This document shows positions 33,825 through 46,920 of a stretch of 64,000 nt of DNA, in pieces (positions within the stretch are counted from its first letter, which is position 1; each line of letters opens with the position of its first letter). The DNA is from Purpureocillium takamizusanense (taxonomy: Eukaryota; Ascomycota; Sordariomycetes; Hypocreales; Ophiocordycipitaceae): assembly GCF_022605165.1 (NCBI RefSeq), contig NC_063076.1, forward strand, positions 1,798,001 to 1,862,000, read 5' to 3'. The position numbers were made by a program, and so were the translations under genes. The notes below the pieces were generated by a model. The model was not told the DNA's origin, ran no database searches, and was given only the letters and a program-made list of their open reading frames with translations.

Positions 33825-34502
33825 CGGGGTCTGTTCACGGGGAGCTGTCCCCGACTATTTCATGTTGCCATATTTTCTCTTGTTTTCTTTCTCTCAAATC
33901 ACATGTAGCAGCCAGCATGATTGTGGAGTTTTTATATTTATCTTGGACACATCTGCAGGGTCCAGCACATTTTGCCATTTCATCGGGGTGTGGGTTGATT
34001 CCGGGGATAGATGGTGTAGTGAAAAGCGACGACGGAGGAGCAGGGTTGTTTCGCGACACCAAATTTCAAAAGAAAGCTCAGCAGGCAATGTTCAATGCAG
34101 TGTTCATCATCGAAAGTTCATATACCTGTGAGACCTCAGGCACGGTGTTGTAAGAGGAATGGTGAGCAAGTCGAGATCACATAGGTATACAACCAGGGTA
34201 TGCTCTTTGGTGTGTACACCCATGTACTCACTCATCTTCACGTATGTTCTCGACAATTGCAAATCCCCCGTTTTTAAACGGAAAATGAAAAAAAAAACAA
34301 ATTGAAATTGAAAAAACCACCCGACGCCGGCCATGCACATGCCTCGCTTCAAATATACAAAGACACGCCGACATCAATCTATATCAATCCTAAAATCCAC
34401 CTCCGTCATGCAATGTCCCTCTCTCTCTGTGTGTGTATGTAACACATGGCTTCGTCGGCTCATGCTGCGCGCTCACCTCCCATGCAACACATTAGCTACC
34501 TC
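33825..34502. other. Convergent 3' flanks
   Basis: AT-richer sequence between the ends of two convergent genes, with an A-run near 34288-34300. No gene is seen. Confidence 0.6.
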
Positions 34503-36710
34503 CTACCTGCTTCCGCCGTTAATGGCCTGGTACGTAGTCGTGTTCTTCTGTTTCTTGTTTCCGAGAAGCGGGGCGGTGGCTCGAGCATCATCATCGATGT
34601 CATCATCGTCCGAGTCGTCCACCACGGCCGACTCGTCCAAAAAGGCGGCGGCCGCACTGTCGACAAGAGTCTCCTCCTCGCCATCGTCTGAGTCGCTGTT
34701 GTCCGCCGACGCCGCGGTGGGACCGTCGCCCTCGACAATCATGAAGGCGGGTATGGCGCCCAGGATGGCGAAGAAGCCGAGGAAAAAGTACGCAGAGATG
34801 ATGTAGCCGTGGTCGGCGCCCCAGGTGAAGGCCATGCCCGTGAGGCTGGGGCCGAGGGCGCGGCCGATGCCGCTGCAGGCCGTGGCGAAGCCGTTGAGCG
34901 TGCCGAGGATGCGGAGCGACGTGCACGAGTTTGTCAGGAGGATGGTCGTCGAGGGGAAGGCGACGATGATGGCAAAGGCCTTGAAGATCATGACGGCCAT
35001 CAGCGCCGCGAGTCGGCCGTTTTCCGTGGGGAACAGCGAGGTGTAAGGCGTCAGAAAGTAGACAAACGGCAGCATGACGCCTGGACGCGCGGTTCAATTA
35101 GTAACTTGGGTGTCCGCCTTTAACCGGGTATTAAACAAAACCTACAGCACACTCGGAAGCAGTGCAGCACGCCGTAGCGGTGCACCAAGGGCGGATACAG
35201 AATGAACTGGATGAGCCCGCAGGTGATTCCGTAGATTGTGAAAATGGTGCCGATCTTGCCCGACTTGAGGCCAAATCCACCGTTGAAGTAGAAGGGGAGC
35301 TTGGTGTTCTCGGGGGTGTGCTCCATGACCGGGTGGTTGAGGAAAACGGTGATGTTCTGGTCGTAGGCGACGGAGTGAAGGGCAAGAAAGGTGTAAGCGG
35401 CCAGGTTGATGACCGTCTGGCGGGTGAAGACGTCCTTGAACCCGGGGGCCGGCCCATCCTCGAGCTTCCTCGGCGGCTGGACCTTGCTCGGGACGAGCGG
35501 CGCCGTGGCTTCGCCGTCGACAAACGAGGTCCTCCTCCGGTGCGTGTGTCCCGCGTTTCTACTAAACGCGCGGGAGACACGTTCACCGACTAAAAGACCC
35601 CAGTCCTTGCGGTCGCGTTTCGAGGCCAGGGTTTCCTGCCGTCTTGTCAGCTACATGTATGCGTGCATGCGTGCGTGCAGGCAGTCGATCAGCTGGGTCT
35701 GGTCTACTCACTTTGAGAAAAAGGGCGGCGCTAGCAGCAGAGATGAGGAAGAAGACGGTGGCTATCAGGTTGGGCAGAGCGTAAGGGAAGTGTTTGAAGT
35801 ACTCGATGTTGCCAAACACATCTGGGTATTGCCTCGCGGGCTGGGCGAAGAAGCCACCAAAGGCCGGGCCCAGGACGGAGCCAAGAGACCACACCAGAGG
35901 CATCACGGAGAAGGCCCTGGGTTGGAGCTCCTTTTCAGGGACCATCTCAGCCACCATTGTTCTGATGATGCCGACTTTTCTCCTTTGTCAGTAACACGGA
36001 GAAAACACCCCTCCAGGGATAGAGAAAAGGGTCCCCGACATACCGTTGCCGTTGCCGCCGCCGATAAAGGCCCGCACGGTAATTGCCATGGCGAGGCTGG
36101 TGGACATGCCCCAGACGATGAAGCCCAGCATGGTGCTGATGAGGCCGCACAGCAGGATAGGCTTGCGGCCGAAGCGGTCGGCGGCTTTGCCCCAGGGGAC
36201 CGCGGCGACGGCCTGGGCTACTGAGAACATGGCGGACGTGAAGCCGGCCCACTTGGCGACCTGGTTTTGCTCGATACCGAAGTCCCGAATCATCTCTGGC
36301 AGATACGGGAAGACGGACGTGTATGCCAGGGGCTCGGCGAAGCGCGCGACAGCTGTAGGCCTGTCAGCACAACAAGAGCTGGGCGAGGTGGTGGGCAGTA
36401 CCCTGACGGAGCACCCGCAGCAGAAAGCAGGCAGCCTCTCGAACCGAAGCAGGACACGATGCTAGACTTGATGGCTCGCCTTTATGATGTCATGGCATCG
36501 TCCCTTGGTCTGAACAAGAAATCAGGCCCTCGTTACGTCCGCGGATAGGGTACAAGAAGCGCATCTCGCCACGGCGGACGGCAGGTAGACAACGTAGAAT
36601 GAAGTACATGCTTGAATGAACGGCGGGGGGTGCGGTAACGGGCTCATCGTACCTAGGATAGCCAGCTGCTGCACTGGCAGCTTTGGCTTGGACCGCGTCC
36701 GTTGCGGCAT
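34503..36710 (-). CDS. Major facilitator superfamily transporter (565 aa), DHA1/ZIFL-like
   Basis: Five exons: 36710-36653, 36352-36044, 35974-35712, 35635-35146 and 35080-34503. They total 1698 nt in frame. The product starts MPQRTRSKPKLPVQQLAIL and has about 12 hydrophobic spans. The MFS loop 2-3 motif is present as GKAADRFGRKPILL. Loop 6-7 is long, polar and Arg-rich. The C-terminus ends in an acidic Ser/Asp stretch (DSDDDDIDDD). By memory the layout matches the fungal family of yeast YCR023C and plant zinc-induced facilitators; the substrate is unknown. It is a membrane protein, vacuolar or plasma membrane by inference. Intron 1 is long (300 nt) and falls right after the N-terminal tail. 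Exon 4 ends at a GTAGGT donor and exon 5 starts after GTCCAG. Confidence 0.9.
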
Positions 36711-37702
36711 GGCGGCGAGGGCGACAGAGTGAGGCCGTGTCGAAAATTCTCCTTCACGCCTGGCGCGCCTTATTCTGCCAGACGCGCGGGGGAATCCAAC
36801 GACAAGATGTGGGCGATGATGACGTTCGACTCTCGAGGAGAAACGAGGTCAAACAAAACCTGTAGCAAAGCACTGCTGCTGCTAGAAGGCGTTTTGCTTT
36901 GCAGGAGCAGAGTTTGGTCAGCTGTGCAAGTGTCGCCGCTGCGAGCAAAGGAGGTTGAGCCCACCACCATCCGCGTCCGTCCCGGCCCGGGCTGGCTGGC
37001 AGCGGCAACAAACTTGTCATGACGGCAGGCAAGGGGAAAAAACGCCTAGGCTGGGCAAGCACTCAACAACATGCTGCAGGGTTCCCGCCCATCCGCCGGG
37101 TCGGTCAGTTGGCTGCATTGGAGGGGGTGGTGGTGGGGGGGCCCAATCGTGGGGCAAATGGAACCTGGAAAGCCGGTGCGGACGGTGGAGGAGCCTCCGA
37201 AGGGCGCACTTGTGGCGCCCGAACCGGGGGGGCGGCGCGGAGGGCGCTTACAACCTGCAGTGATTACTTACCCGTCTGTTATAGTGAGCGTTGCTACCAT
37301 GAACCCCAATCTACCATTATGTGAAGTTGTTAGTACATGCGAAGGATATACAGTACATTGCACGTACGTATACTTCGTACGCTTCCGCCCCTGCTGCGCA
37401 GCCTGCTCTCAGCGAGATGCTAAATGTGCTTTACTCATCCATACTTGAGTATCGTTGCTCATCGGACTGCGGGCGTAGCTACGAGATGTTGTTGGACTTG
37501 GTATACTTATACAACGCGGGTCCCATTTGTCGCCGTCGGCATGCTCGTGTTGGCCGGTCCTCGGCCGCCGGCTCGGCAGACCAACCCACGCAGGCAGAGA
37601 GACAAGCAGGCAGGGCAGCTCACGAACCCAGCTCCGCGTCCCCGCGAGCGCCCCGTGCTCACCCAAGTCTGTCTCGCATCATCGCACCTCATCACATCGC
37701 AA

Positions 37703-37704
<2 letters not shown>

Positions 37705-37742
<38 letters not shown>
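37705..37742 (+). repeat. (CT)19 microsatellite
   Basis: Uninterrupted CT dinucleotides in non-coding DNA. Confidence 0.95.
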
Positions 37743-37745
<3 letters not shown>

Positions 37746-39160
37746 GTTACGTGCCTAACCGCTGTTCGCGCGCATACAAAGTCCCCACCCTTGCCCCTCC
37801 CCCTGTACCTGGATGCCTACAAAGTAACTACTAACGGGGGTAGGTACAATATGTAGTACTTGCCGGTCTCATGACCGGCTGAGCAGGATGAGCAGCAGCA
37901 GTAGCAGCAGCAGCAGCATGTCCGAGAGCGGAGCCGTGCCGGCGCCGCGGGGTGGGTGGTGGTGTGCGGGCCGAGACACCATGACGAGCAGGATGCTTCC
38001 CGGCGCAGCAGCGATCTTCCGCTTTTTTGGCTGCTTCCTACTACAAATGATAGGGAGCAAGCGCTCCGGCTCCGAGTCAGCGGGCAGCAAGGTGTAGTGG
38101 CGGTGTCGACCTCTATGACGCAGCGGGCTGCTACCCTCTGGCGGGTGTGTGTCTGGTCGTCCCGTCTTCAGCCAGGCAATCAATACAGTAGTCGTCGTCG
38201 TCGTCTGCGCTGATGGAGGGAGGGAGGTTGGTTGGTTCATCAACGTTGTCATTGATTGGCGCCGGCGTCAAGGCCGCTGTCGGCTCCGGAAGGGAGGGGG
38301 GTTTGCTAGTTACACCAGTACCTAACAAGGGAGCCCGCCTCGACGCACGATGCGTCTTCTGCGGCCAGCCGTGCGCACACACATGTATGTGTGTGTGTGT
38401 GTGTGTACACTTCGTACGTTTGGGGCGCAGCCTCCGTGTCCAGCTCAGCCCAGTCCAACGCCAGGCACTGAAAAAAAACTTGAAAAAAACAAGTCAAGGC
38501 CTCAGAACGGCGAATCTCAGGAGGCACGTAAGAAATGAAAGCCCCATTATCCCGCGACGGGCCCGCAGCTCTTGGGCACGTCCTGGGTACGCGCCGGACA
38601 GGGGAACTTGGGCTTGTCCCCCACGTAGGAACTCGTCGGGGAACAAGCACAGGGATTCGTCGCAATAACGCTCAAGGTCCAAGTAGAGTGAATGAATGAC
38701 ATGCACTGGCTGCCGTTGCCGTCACGACATTACGGCCCCAGTATTGGCCCTCCGACCCCGGCTGACCTCAGAAGGCCGCATTGAACCGGCGCAATGCCCG
38801 CGCCGCCCTCGGCCTCTGTAAGACCACCCACGGAATGCCACCGTAGGCGAGGCCTCGGCGCGCGCTCGCAGGCGTCCTCGGGCAGGTGGGTACCGTACCC
38901 GGGCTCGCCGCACCCCGCCGAGCCTCCGCAGCAGCCCCGTCCACAGCGCCCTCTCTTCCAGCGGGCGGGCAGGTGGCTGGTGCTTCTCTCCGGGTGTGGC
39001 TCGCGCCAACCACAGGCGGCCTTCCCCGCTATTGTCCACCGATCAGGAAGGAGCCTTCCCGCGCGCTTCCCCTCTGAAGCTGTCTGTGGCTGGCGATAAC
39101 GTCAACGGACCCAGTTTCGTAATCCGGCTCCGCGAGCTCGACAGCCGTCTTGATCTTTGA

Positions 39161-39180
39161 CACACACACACACACACACA
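39161..39180 (+). repeat. (CA)n microsatellite upstream of the M28 peptidase
   Basis: About nine CA units on the sense strand, some 325 nt upstream of the ATG at 39506. Confidence 0.9.
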
Positions 39181-39505
39181 ATGTCCCTCATAAGCTGCGG
39201 CTTTCTCGCATAACTCCAATGCCGCGGCTGCCAACCGGTGCAACAACCTGAGCAACAAGGACAACATCAACGACCCAGGGTTTTCACTCCGTCGCCCAAC
39301 CATGGGCAAGCTGTAAGTTACAAGTGACATCAGTTGGGCAGCCAGCCACACCAAAGCGTCACGCAGTCACACACGATCCCGTGGCAAATCACCTGAGGCG
39401 ACGCGCGCTCTCAGCCGCGTCCACGCACCGTCCGACGCCAACCCATCGACTCTCTCCGCTCACGCTGACCCTGGCCTGCGCAGCCTCTCCTCCAAGCCAG
39501 AGAAA

Positions 39506-42177
39506 ATGGCCAACGAGTCGACGCCCCTCATCCAGACCGTCCGCGTAGGCCCTCCGCGGAGGAGATACCCGCACCAGACGTGCCGCCGCTTCTGCACCCT
39601 CGCCTGCACATGCGTCCTCATCTTTGGCTTCATCAGCTTCGCTCTCCACGCCTTCCTCCTCTGGCCCTACCATTATCATCACGGGCATCACAGCCACCAC
39701 GCCTTATCCAGGCACGACGGCAAATCGCTGTCCCATGAGAAGCTCAAGTCCATCTTGCTCGATACGCCTTCGGCCAAGCACGCCAGGGAATGGAGCAAGT
39801 ACTACACATCGGGACCCCACCTGGCCGGACAGAACTTGTCACAGGTGCGCCGATGAAGACTACCTTTTTTCCCACCCATCATCAAACGTAGCTAAACGTG
39901 GCTAACCGGACATGCCCCCAGGCCGAATGGACCAGGGACAAATGGCAGGGCTGGGGCGTCAACTCCGAGGTCGTTGCCTATGACGTCTACATCAACTACC
40001 CCGTTGACCACAGCCTGTCATTGCTATCCAGGTCTGGAAAGGCAAAGTCCTGGACCGTTGACTTCGAGGCCTCCCTGACCGAGGACGTGCTGGAGGAAGA
40101 CCCAACGACGGCACTCGACGACCGAGTGCCCACCTTCCACGGCTATTCCGCGAGCGGGAACGTGACCGCACCCTTCGTCTACGTCAACTACGGTACCTAC
40201 CGTGATTTCGAGGACCTGGTCGAGGCCGGCATCGACCTCAAGGGCAAGATTGCCATCGCCAAATATGGCGGCGTCTTTCGGGGCCTCAAAGTGAAGCGAG
40301 CGCAAGAGCTCGGCATGGTCGGCACCCTAATCTACAGCGACCCCGGCGACGACGGCAAGTACACGGAAGAGAAAGGCTACAAGCCGTATCCAGAGGGCCC
40401 TGCTCGAAACCCAAGCAGCGTGCAGCGCGGTAGCGTGCAGTTTCTCAGCGTGCGCCCAGGTGACCCGTGAGTACCCTCCGTCCCTGTATTCTTGTGCTCA
40501 CGTCTTGCTTGAGCTTGGACAAACCTAACGCACTCAGCTCAACACCTGGTTATCCGTCCAAGCCGGGTGCTCCCCGGGCACCGGTGCACGACTCCACTCC
40601 CTCTATCCCCTCCATCCCCATTTCATACGCCGATGCAGTCCCTATCCTTAAGGCCCTCAATGGCCACGGCCCCAACGCAACCAAGTTCAACAAGTATTGG
40701 AACCGAAACCTCGGTCTCTCCCACAAGGGCGTCGAGTACAACGTCGGACCGTCGCCAGACAATGTCGTGCTCAACCTGTACAACGAGCAGGAGTACACCA
40801 CAACCCCCCTTTGGGATGTCATCGGCGTTGTGAATGGCACCATCCCCAATGAGGTCATCGTGGTCGGAAACCACCGAGACGCTTGGATTGCCGGCGGGGC
40901 GGCCGATCCCAACAGCGGCTCCGCCATCCTCAACGAGGTGATCCGCAGCGTGGGCAAGGCCGTCGACGCGGGCTGGAAACCCCTCCGCACCATCGTCTTT
41001 GGCAGCTGGGACGGCGAAGAGTACGGCCTGGTCGGAAGCACCGAGTGGGTAGAGGAGTTCTTGCCGTGGATCACGGATGCCAACGTGGCCTACATCAACG
41101 TGGACGTCGGCGCGTCGGGCCCCAGGTTCCACGCTGCGTCTGCCCCCCTGCTCAATAAGGTCCTTCGCGAGGCCACCAAGATGGTTCCCTCCCCCAACCA
41201 GACCACCGAGGGCCAGACCGTCGGAGACGTGTGGGACGGCAAGATCAGCACCATGGGCAGCGGCAGTGACTTCACGGCCTTCCAAGACTTTGCCGGCGTC
41301 CCCTGCATCGACATGGGCTTCAAGCAGGCCCCCGATAGCCCCGTCTACCAGTACCACAGCAACTATGACAGCTTCTATTGGATGGAACAGTACGGCGACC
41401 CGGGCTTCAAGTATCACGAGGCCATGGCGCGAGTCCTCGGCGTTCTGCTGGCCGAGCTGTCCAACACCATCGTCATTCCCTTCGGCGCCACCGAATACGC
41501 CGACGCCCTCGACGGCTACCTCGATCAGGTCGAGGAGCGCCTCCACGGGACCGCCGCCGCGGCGCATGAGCCCGCCACGTCCGACGCCGACCTCTTCGCG
41601 CTGCGCGGCGCGCTAATCCCCACCGGCAGGGAGGCGACGGGCAGCTCCGACGCCTTCGAGGAGAGCCTCCGTACGGTCCGCCGCTCGCTCGCCGCGCTGC
41701 GTGTCCGCGCCGCCGAGCTCGACGATCGCGCCGCCTGGGCCAACCGCAAGCTCGACCGCGGCGTCCCCTGGTGGAACATTGTCGGCAAGATCAAACTCTG
41801 GCTCACCATCGCAAAGGTCAACGCCCAGTACAAGTTCTTGGAGCGCCAGTTCCTCTTCGAGGGCGGCCTCGACAGCCGCAGCTGGTTCAAGCACGTCGTC
41901 TTTGCGCCCGGCCTGTGGACCGGCTATGCTGGAGGTGGGTTATTACATTCTTCTCCTCTCCTTCCTTCAATCATCTTCTGGCTTCTAGTTTCTTGACATC
42001 CCACGAGGACAATTCTTGTCATGTTCCGCAAATGATCCGTTGCTAACTCCCTCTGTGCCTCTAGCCGTGTATCCCGGTCTGATGGAGAGCATCGACGCCA
42101 AGGACTACAACAATGGCCTCAAATGGGCCGGCATCATCGACCGCTGCGTCGTCAAGGCTTCTGAGAGCATCAAGTAG
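39506..42177 (+). CDS. M28 zinc carboxypeptidase, glutamate carboxypeptidase II/Vps70 type (797 aa)
   Basis: Exons 39506-39844, 39922-40466, 40538-41934 and 42065-42177 total 2394 nt in frame. Topology is type II: a cytosolic basic tail, one span at about residues 29-53 (FCTLACTCVLIFGFISFALHAF), and a large lumenal or extracellular domain. A protease-associated segment (GKIAIAKYGGVFRGLKVKRA) is inserted in the first half. The catalytic domain keeps the M28B ligands: H407 and D418 (NHRDAW, GAADPNSG), catalytic E455 and ligand E456 (WDGEEYG), D484 (NVDVGASG) and H568 (YHSNYDS). The C-terminal helical dimerisation domain follows. All essential residues are present, so it should be active. Relatives include human GCPII and yeast Vps70/Tre1. 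The substrate is probably peptides with acidic C-terminal residues, by inference. A CTAACG branch site is visible in intron 2. Confidence 0.95.
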
Positions 42178-42569
42178 CTCTGCCGAAGGAAATATATCTG
42201 TTTGTGAGCCGGTCAATGTAGAATGGTGCCCAATCAGGGCAGTCAGTAGTGCTTTGCATCAATCGCATCTTGGGCCCGCCGAGAAAGCGCGTTTTGGCTA
42301 ATTGATAATTGATCAAAGATCAAGATCAAGACATTATGTTTCATTCTCTTTGCTGAAAAGTAGCATCGTCTAAACATGTCGTCTACCCAAGCAGAACCAT
42401 CAGTGACCCGAGACGCCCCAACGCCCTTTATGACCTCAAGGTCGCAATCCTAGTGCCAGCGTCGAGTACTCTGAACCGTGTCGCAACACCGGGCATTATC
42501 ATGATTTCAACATCACTCCCATCGCCGTCGCCATCTTAGGCGCCCCAAAGCTCTCCACCTTGCCCGTCC
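42178..42569. other. Convergent 3' flanks
   Basis: A 392-base gap between the ends of the M28 peptidase and MARVEL genes, AT-richer and without a gene. Confidence 0.6.
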
Positions 42570-43527
42570 TCAGTACCCCTGGTGAGGGTTATAAGGGGCA
42601 GGCGCCACCACGGGTGGCGGCTGGGCGTAAGGGTGCGCCTGGTGCGGCGACTGCGATGGGTATGGGGAGTGGTTGGAGTACGGCGAAGCCTGTTGAGGGG
42701 GAAAGCCCTGAGTCGGAGGGTTGTACATGCCCTGAGGGTTGTAGGCCGTCTCCTGAGCGTGGAAGGGCACTCCTTGTTGAGGCACGGCCTCGTAGTTGGT
42801 CTTCAGCTGAGGCTGCAGCTGAACTTGGTAGGGGGCGGCTGCACTACCGGGCTTAACGGGCCTGTTCTGAAGGCCCGCGCGTCGGTGCTTGTGAATGACG
42901 ACGGCATCGGTGACCCAGGAAATGAAGAAGAAGAGGCTGCGTGTATTTTGTCAACAGGAAGTCACTCAGAGCTCGTGGGGACAGAGGCGTACAATTCCAG
43001 GGCGCCAAGGCCAGCCATGCCCGCGACAACTCCGCCGTGGATGGTGTTTCGGCTACCCTTGTGGCACAGCTTGTTATAGGCATCTCCGTAGTTGTCGTCG
43101 TAGATGTCGCTATCATAGTAGTCGCAGTAGGCGCTCTTGAGAGCGAAGAGGCCGACGGCCTGCACGGCGCACAGCGAAAAGGAGGTGAGCCACCAAATAT
43201 AGAGCAGGAGGTCGAAGACAAGCGCAGCCCAGTAGTTGAAAGACCTGGGTTGACACGTGTGCGCAGTGATGAGCCAGATGGAAATGGCAAAAGTGATGAC
43301 CGACTGCATGGCAATGTCAGCTGCAAGCCTCTTTGCTCTCAACGGGTCGTGGTACGCACTGTGAACATGGCCATAGCAGAGCCGACCGCATAAGGGATGA
43401 GATAGAGCGAGTATGCTCCCAGTCCCAGAATAAGGAGACAGAAGAAAAGCTGAAGAGAGCGCAGGACCACCCAACCCCGGGGATAGTTGGGGATGTGCTC
43501 CCGGCCAGCCGCGCGCTGGGCAGACAT
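42570..43527 (-). CDS. MARVEL-like four-span membrane protein (281 aa)
   Basis: Exons 43527-43360, 43303-42993 and 42936-42570 total 846 nt in frame. Intron 1 (56 nt) has donor GTGCGT, a GCTGAC branch and ends ATGCAG. Intron 2 has donor GTACGC and acceptor ACGCAG. Four hydrophobic spans are visible: LQLFFCLLILGLGAYSLYLI, VITFAISIWLITA, ALVFDLLLYIWWLTSFSLCA and GLGALEFLFFFISWV. A short loop with YCDYYDSDIYDD and two cysteines lies between spans 3 and 4. The C-terminal ~110 residues are cytosolic and Pro/Gln/Tyr-rich, with an NPPTQGF, SPYSNHSPYPS, HPYAQPPP pattern. This is the standard fungal MARVEL-domain layout, linked by family knowledge to membrane apposition and eisosome-type patches. The specific role is unknown. 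Confidence 0.87.
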
Positions 43528-45733
43528 CTCGGCAGGCCGCGTTGTCGTCGGATTTCTGAGGGTGGAGGGATATGTGTTAACGTTGGCAATAGATATCACC
43601 AACCCAAGCCAAGCCTCAGTCAAGCCTTCGGGGCAAAGAAGGAGGCGAACGACCGAAAGGGACAGCCACGACGAATTCGTAGAGTTCACAGGAAGAAGAA
43701 AATCGGCTTACACGCCGGAGGAGGGCCCAGCCTTTTTGACCTGGCTGCCAGTCACGCGGGAAGGCAGAGAGAACCTCTTCGCGAGAACGCCACTTCATGA
43801 GCCTTCATCTGCCGGCCCCATTCTACAGGCCCAAAGCTCGTGCATCCCCGTCGAGGTCGCAGGCACGCGCCCAGTCGTCCGGGCCCAATTCTGCCTTGTG
43901 GGACCCGTCTCGCGAGCCATCTGCGCCGGACCTGAGCCGCGGCGGGTGTGCAAGGCAGCACGGAGCCATTCCCGCTGATTCTCGCTCAACGGGCGAGCCA
44001 GGATCTCAGGAGTCAAGACCCAGGCAGGCAGGGCTCGCCAGTCCCGAGACGGCATGGGGGAGATTGCTTCGAGGTACAGCGGCGCCCTTTCCTTTTGCCC
44101 TCCTGGTGCCAGGCCAGGCATTGCAAAAGCCGCCCGCGGACGTGGTGACGGCGTCGCGCGCTAGGGCCTGCGGCTGAAGGGTCACGGACTGGGGTGTCGG
44201 GTTGGGTTGAGTCGGGTCATCTTCAGCCCCGGCTGGGAGTGACTGAGACGGGTCAGAGTGGTGATCGTCGTCAACTTTTTTTTGGCCATGTCGTGGGGCA
44301 CAGGAAGCGGATCCGGGAAAGGTTTGCGATGAAAAGGGGCCAATGGCTGGAGAGGTTTGATGGAGGCAGCGTTTGAAGTGAGAAGCGTAGATGCCGATAT
44401 GCTTCAAGTCGGTCGCCGAGGATGCTTGGGAAGTTGGGAGATAGCGAGCAGTAATTTGTATGCAAGTGCGCATAGGGCAGGAACGACCCAAGCACACACA
44501 TCAACAGGCAGGAGCAACGGGGAGCCCATGTGGCTTGCTCCTGCTTTCGAGCCAAGCAAGACGTGGTGGTCACACAAGCTGACATCACGACAACTCACGA
44601 GCATCACGGGTTCCTTCGTCGCCTGTTGGCTTGGCCTAAAGTCACTTGGCCTATCCCGCCCGCCAGCGATTGACGCTTCTCTTCAGCCTCTGGTCGCCAG
44701 TTCACTTGTGGCAGCACAGCCATCAGCCCTATCTCAGGATGTCGTCGAAATGCGCCGGGGGGGCTTCCAACAAACTCTTGACAGGGGGGTGTCCATCCAC
44801 AGCCCGTCCCTCGTCTACAGTCTCCAATAACGCTCGACTCCAAGCAACAAGCTCGTCAAACCCGCATGGCCCGCCCAAGCCATCATTCAGATCGACCAGT
44901 TAGCGTGCGCCTGGCGCCCTCTGCCCTCCACCCACCAAGCTTGGCTTTCCAGCAGGCACAAGCCCTGCCAGGGCATGCTCGACAACACTCCTGGTTGTTC
45001 GAAAGACAACCGCACACGAGACGACTCCTCGTCCAGCGCACCCGCCGGCTTGGGCCGTGCACGAGTGGGGCCGCTCGTTCTTCTCGTGTCTGTTAGCGTG
45101 GGAGGGAGGGGTGGCATGTGGGCGCCTGTTCGGCACCCTTCCTGAAAGGAAGAAGGGACGAAGGGGGGCTAAGTAACCCTTGGTTGCGGCGACCGCTTGA
45201 GCCTCATCGACCGTTCCGCTGCCGTCGCACGCGCGGGATGCCCCGTCCAACCGTGCCGGCTGAGGCGCAGGCAAGAGTTTGCGCCGGCAACCCCCAAGTG
45301 GTTCAAGGCTCTCGACAGAAATAGGTGGAGAGGATCGTTCTTCTGGGAGCGATCAGTGCCGAAACAAGCCCGTGAATAAACACACCTTATACGAAGTACG
45401 AAATATTGATTCCATAGCGAGGCCGCTTCACCACTTCAACATACATGTAGGCTCTACAAGCCGACCAGCCTGGGCGTCCTCTGACAAATCATTGCCAGCT
45501 CTAGGGTAGTCCTCGCCCATGGAGGAAGCTTGCACCGAGTGCCACCAAGATGTCCAGGACACCACTTGGCCGCTAAGGGGTGTTCCAGATTTCACGACTG
45601 TCATCATCACCGCGTGATGCGTCTGCCAAGAGCAAGTCTCGTCAGACCTGACGACTCTTCTGCCAACAGTGTGCGTCTATAGCATTCCGTCTAGTATGCC
45701 CATCGTACAATACCGAGTCTGTCCTACAGCAGT
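43528..45733. other. Intergenic; no supported gene
   Basis: Promoter region of the MARVEL gene and the 3' flank of MCR1. Open frames on both strands are short and not protein-like. Confidence 0.6.
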
Positions 45734-46920
45734 CTAGAACTTGTATACCTGCTCCTTCTCATAGCCGAGCTCCTTGAGCGCGCCCGTCAGCTCGCCTTGG
45801 TCCTTAGGGCTGACCTTGTTGCCCGAGATGGCTTTCATCAAGCCGGGCGGGCCGCAGACAAAGAGCTTGATGTTGTCGCTCTTGGGCTCGGGCAGGACCG
45901 TCTTGAGAAGGTCCTTGGTGATGAAGCCCGTGTTGCCGGCCCAACCCTTGGGAGCCTTGTCGACGACGTAGAAGGCGCGGAACCGCTGAGGGTAGGTGTT
46001 CTCCAGCTCAGCCAGCTCCTTCTTCAACAAGATGTCCTCCTCGGAGACATTGCCAAAGACCAGGGTCACCTTGGTCTTCTCGTTGGGGTTGCTGAAGATG
46101 GTGCGCAGCAGCTGGTACATGGGCGTGATGCCGGTGCCACCGGCAATGAGGCCAATGTGCTCGTGCTTGTTCTCGGCCCACGAGTACTTGGGAAGGGGTC
46201 CCTTGAAGTCAAGTCGCTGGCCGGGGACCATGTTGTGCAGGTGGCTGCTCATGGGCCCATCTGGGTACTTCTTTACCAGGAGGTCAATGTAGCCCTGGGC
46301 ACCTGTCCACCCCTGTCAGCGCATGCTTCCAAGCGCAACACAATGAAATGGGGAGGAAACCTACTCTCGTCGCTGATGGGTGTGTAGGGCCGCAGCGTGG
46401 CCTTCTCGTCATTGGGACCCTTGTACTTTGTCAAGATGGCGCTGGCAATGTGCAGGCCCGACACCATGTCGCCCTCGGGCAGCTCGAAGCGGAAACGTTT
46501 CGTGTTGTGGTTGACATTCTCGACATCGGCCAGCTTGAGGGACACAAAGCCCTGGTCGCCGCCGGTGAAGGCGGGCCTGGCCGCGGCGCCCGTGGCCTGC
46601 TTGACCTTGGCCTCGGCCTGCTGCACCGCGGGAGCGCCCGCGAAGTAGTAGTAGCCGGCACCCGCGAGGGCCGCGCCGCCGGCCAGGTACAGGAAGGTGT
46701 TTGAACCGGGCTTGGCGCCGGACTCGGTGGCGTAGCAGCGGGCGTGCTGCGCAGCAACAGCAACGCTGTCAGTCAGCCGGGTATGCGCGAGTGCGGGCTC
46801 GAAGCAGAAAGCGAGGGCAACGACTCTCGTTCGAGAGAGAGCTCCTCCATCCAGTCCTGAGCGTGGAAAACTTACCGTTTTGAGCGGCTGGGCCGCGCGG
46901 AAAGCAGATCTGGCGAACAT
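45734..46920 (-). CDS. MCR1: Mitochondrial NADH-cytochrome b5 reductase (331 aa)
   Basis: Exons 46920-46876, 46746-46365 and 46302-45734 total 996 nt in frame. The N-terminus ([15 protein letters not shown], then HARCYATES) is a mitochondrial presequence rich in Arg/Ala. A single span follows ([18 protein letters not shown]), as in Mcr1 isoforms sorted to the outer membrane and intermembrane space. The reductase core has the FAD motif RPYTPIS with a [16 protein letters not shown] loop, then the NAD-binding [13 protein letters not shown] and [12 protein letters not shown]. It transfers electrons from NADH to cytochrome b5 or ergosterol-pathway acceptors. Intron 1 falls exactly inside the presequence. 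Length and motifs agree with fungal Mcr1. The upstream side runs into the NBP2-like gene on the same strand. Confidence 0.96.

Larger units (their letters stand above)
36711..39505. other. Divergent intergenic region
   Basis: It separates the MFS gene from the M28 peptidase gene. It contains a (CT)19 tract (37705-37742), a GCA-rich patch (37886-37918), (GT)n near 38389-38405 and (CA)n at 39161-39180. No coding frame is supported. Confidence 0.6.
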
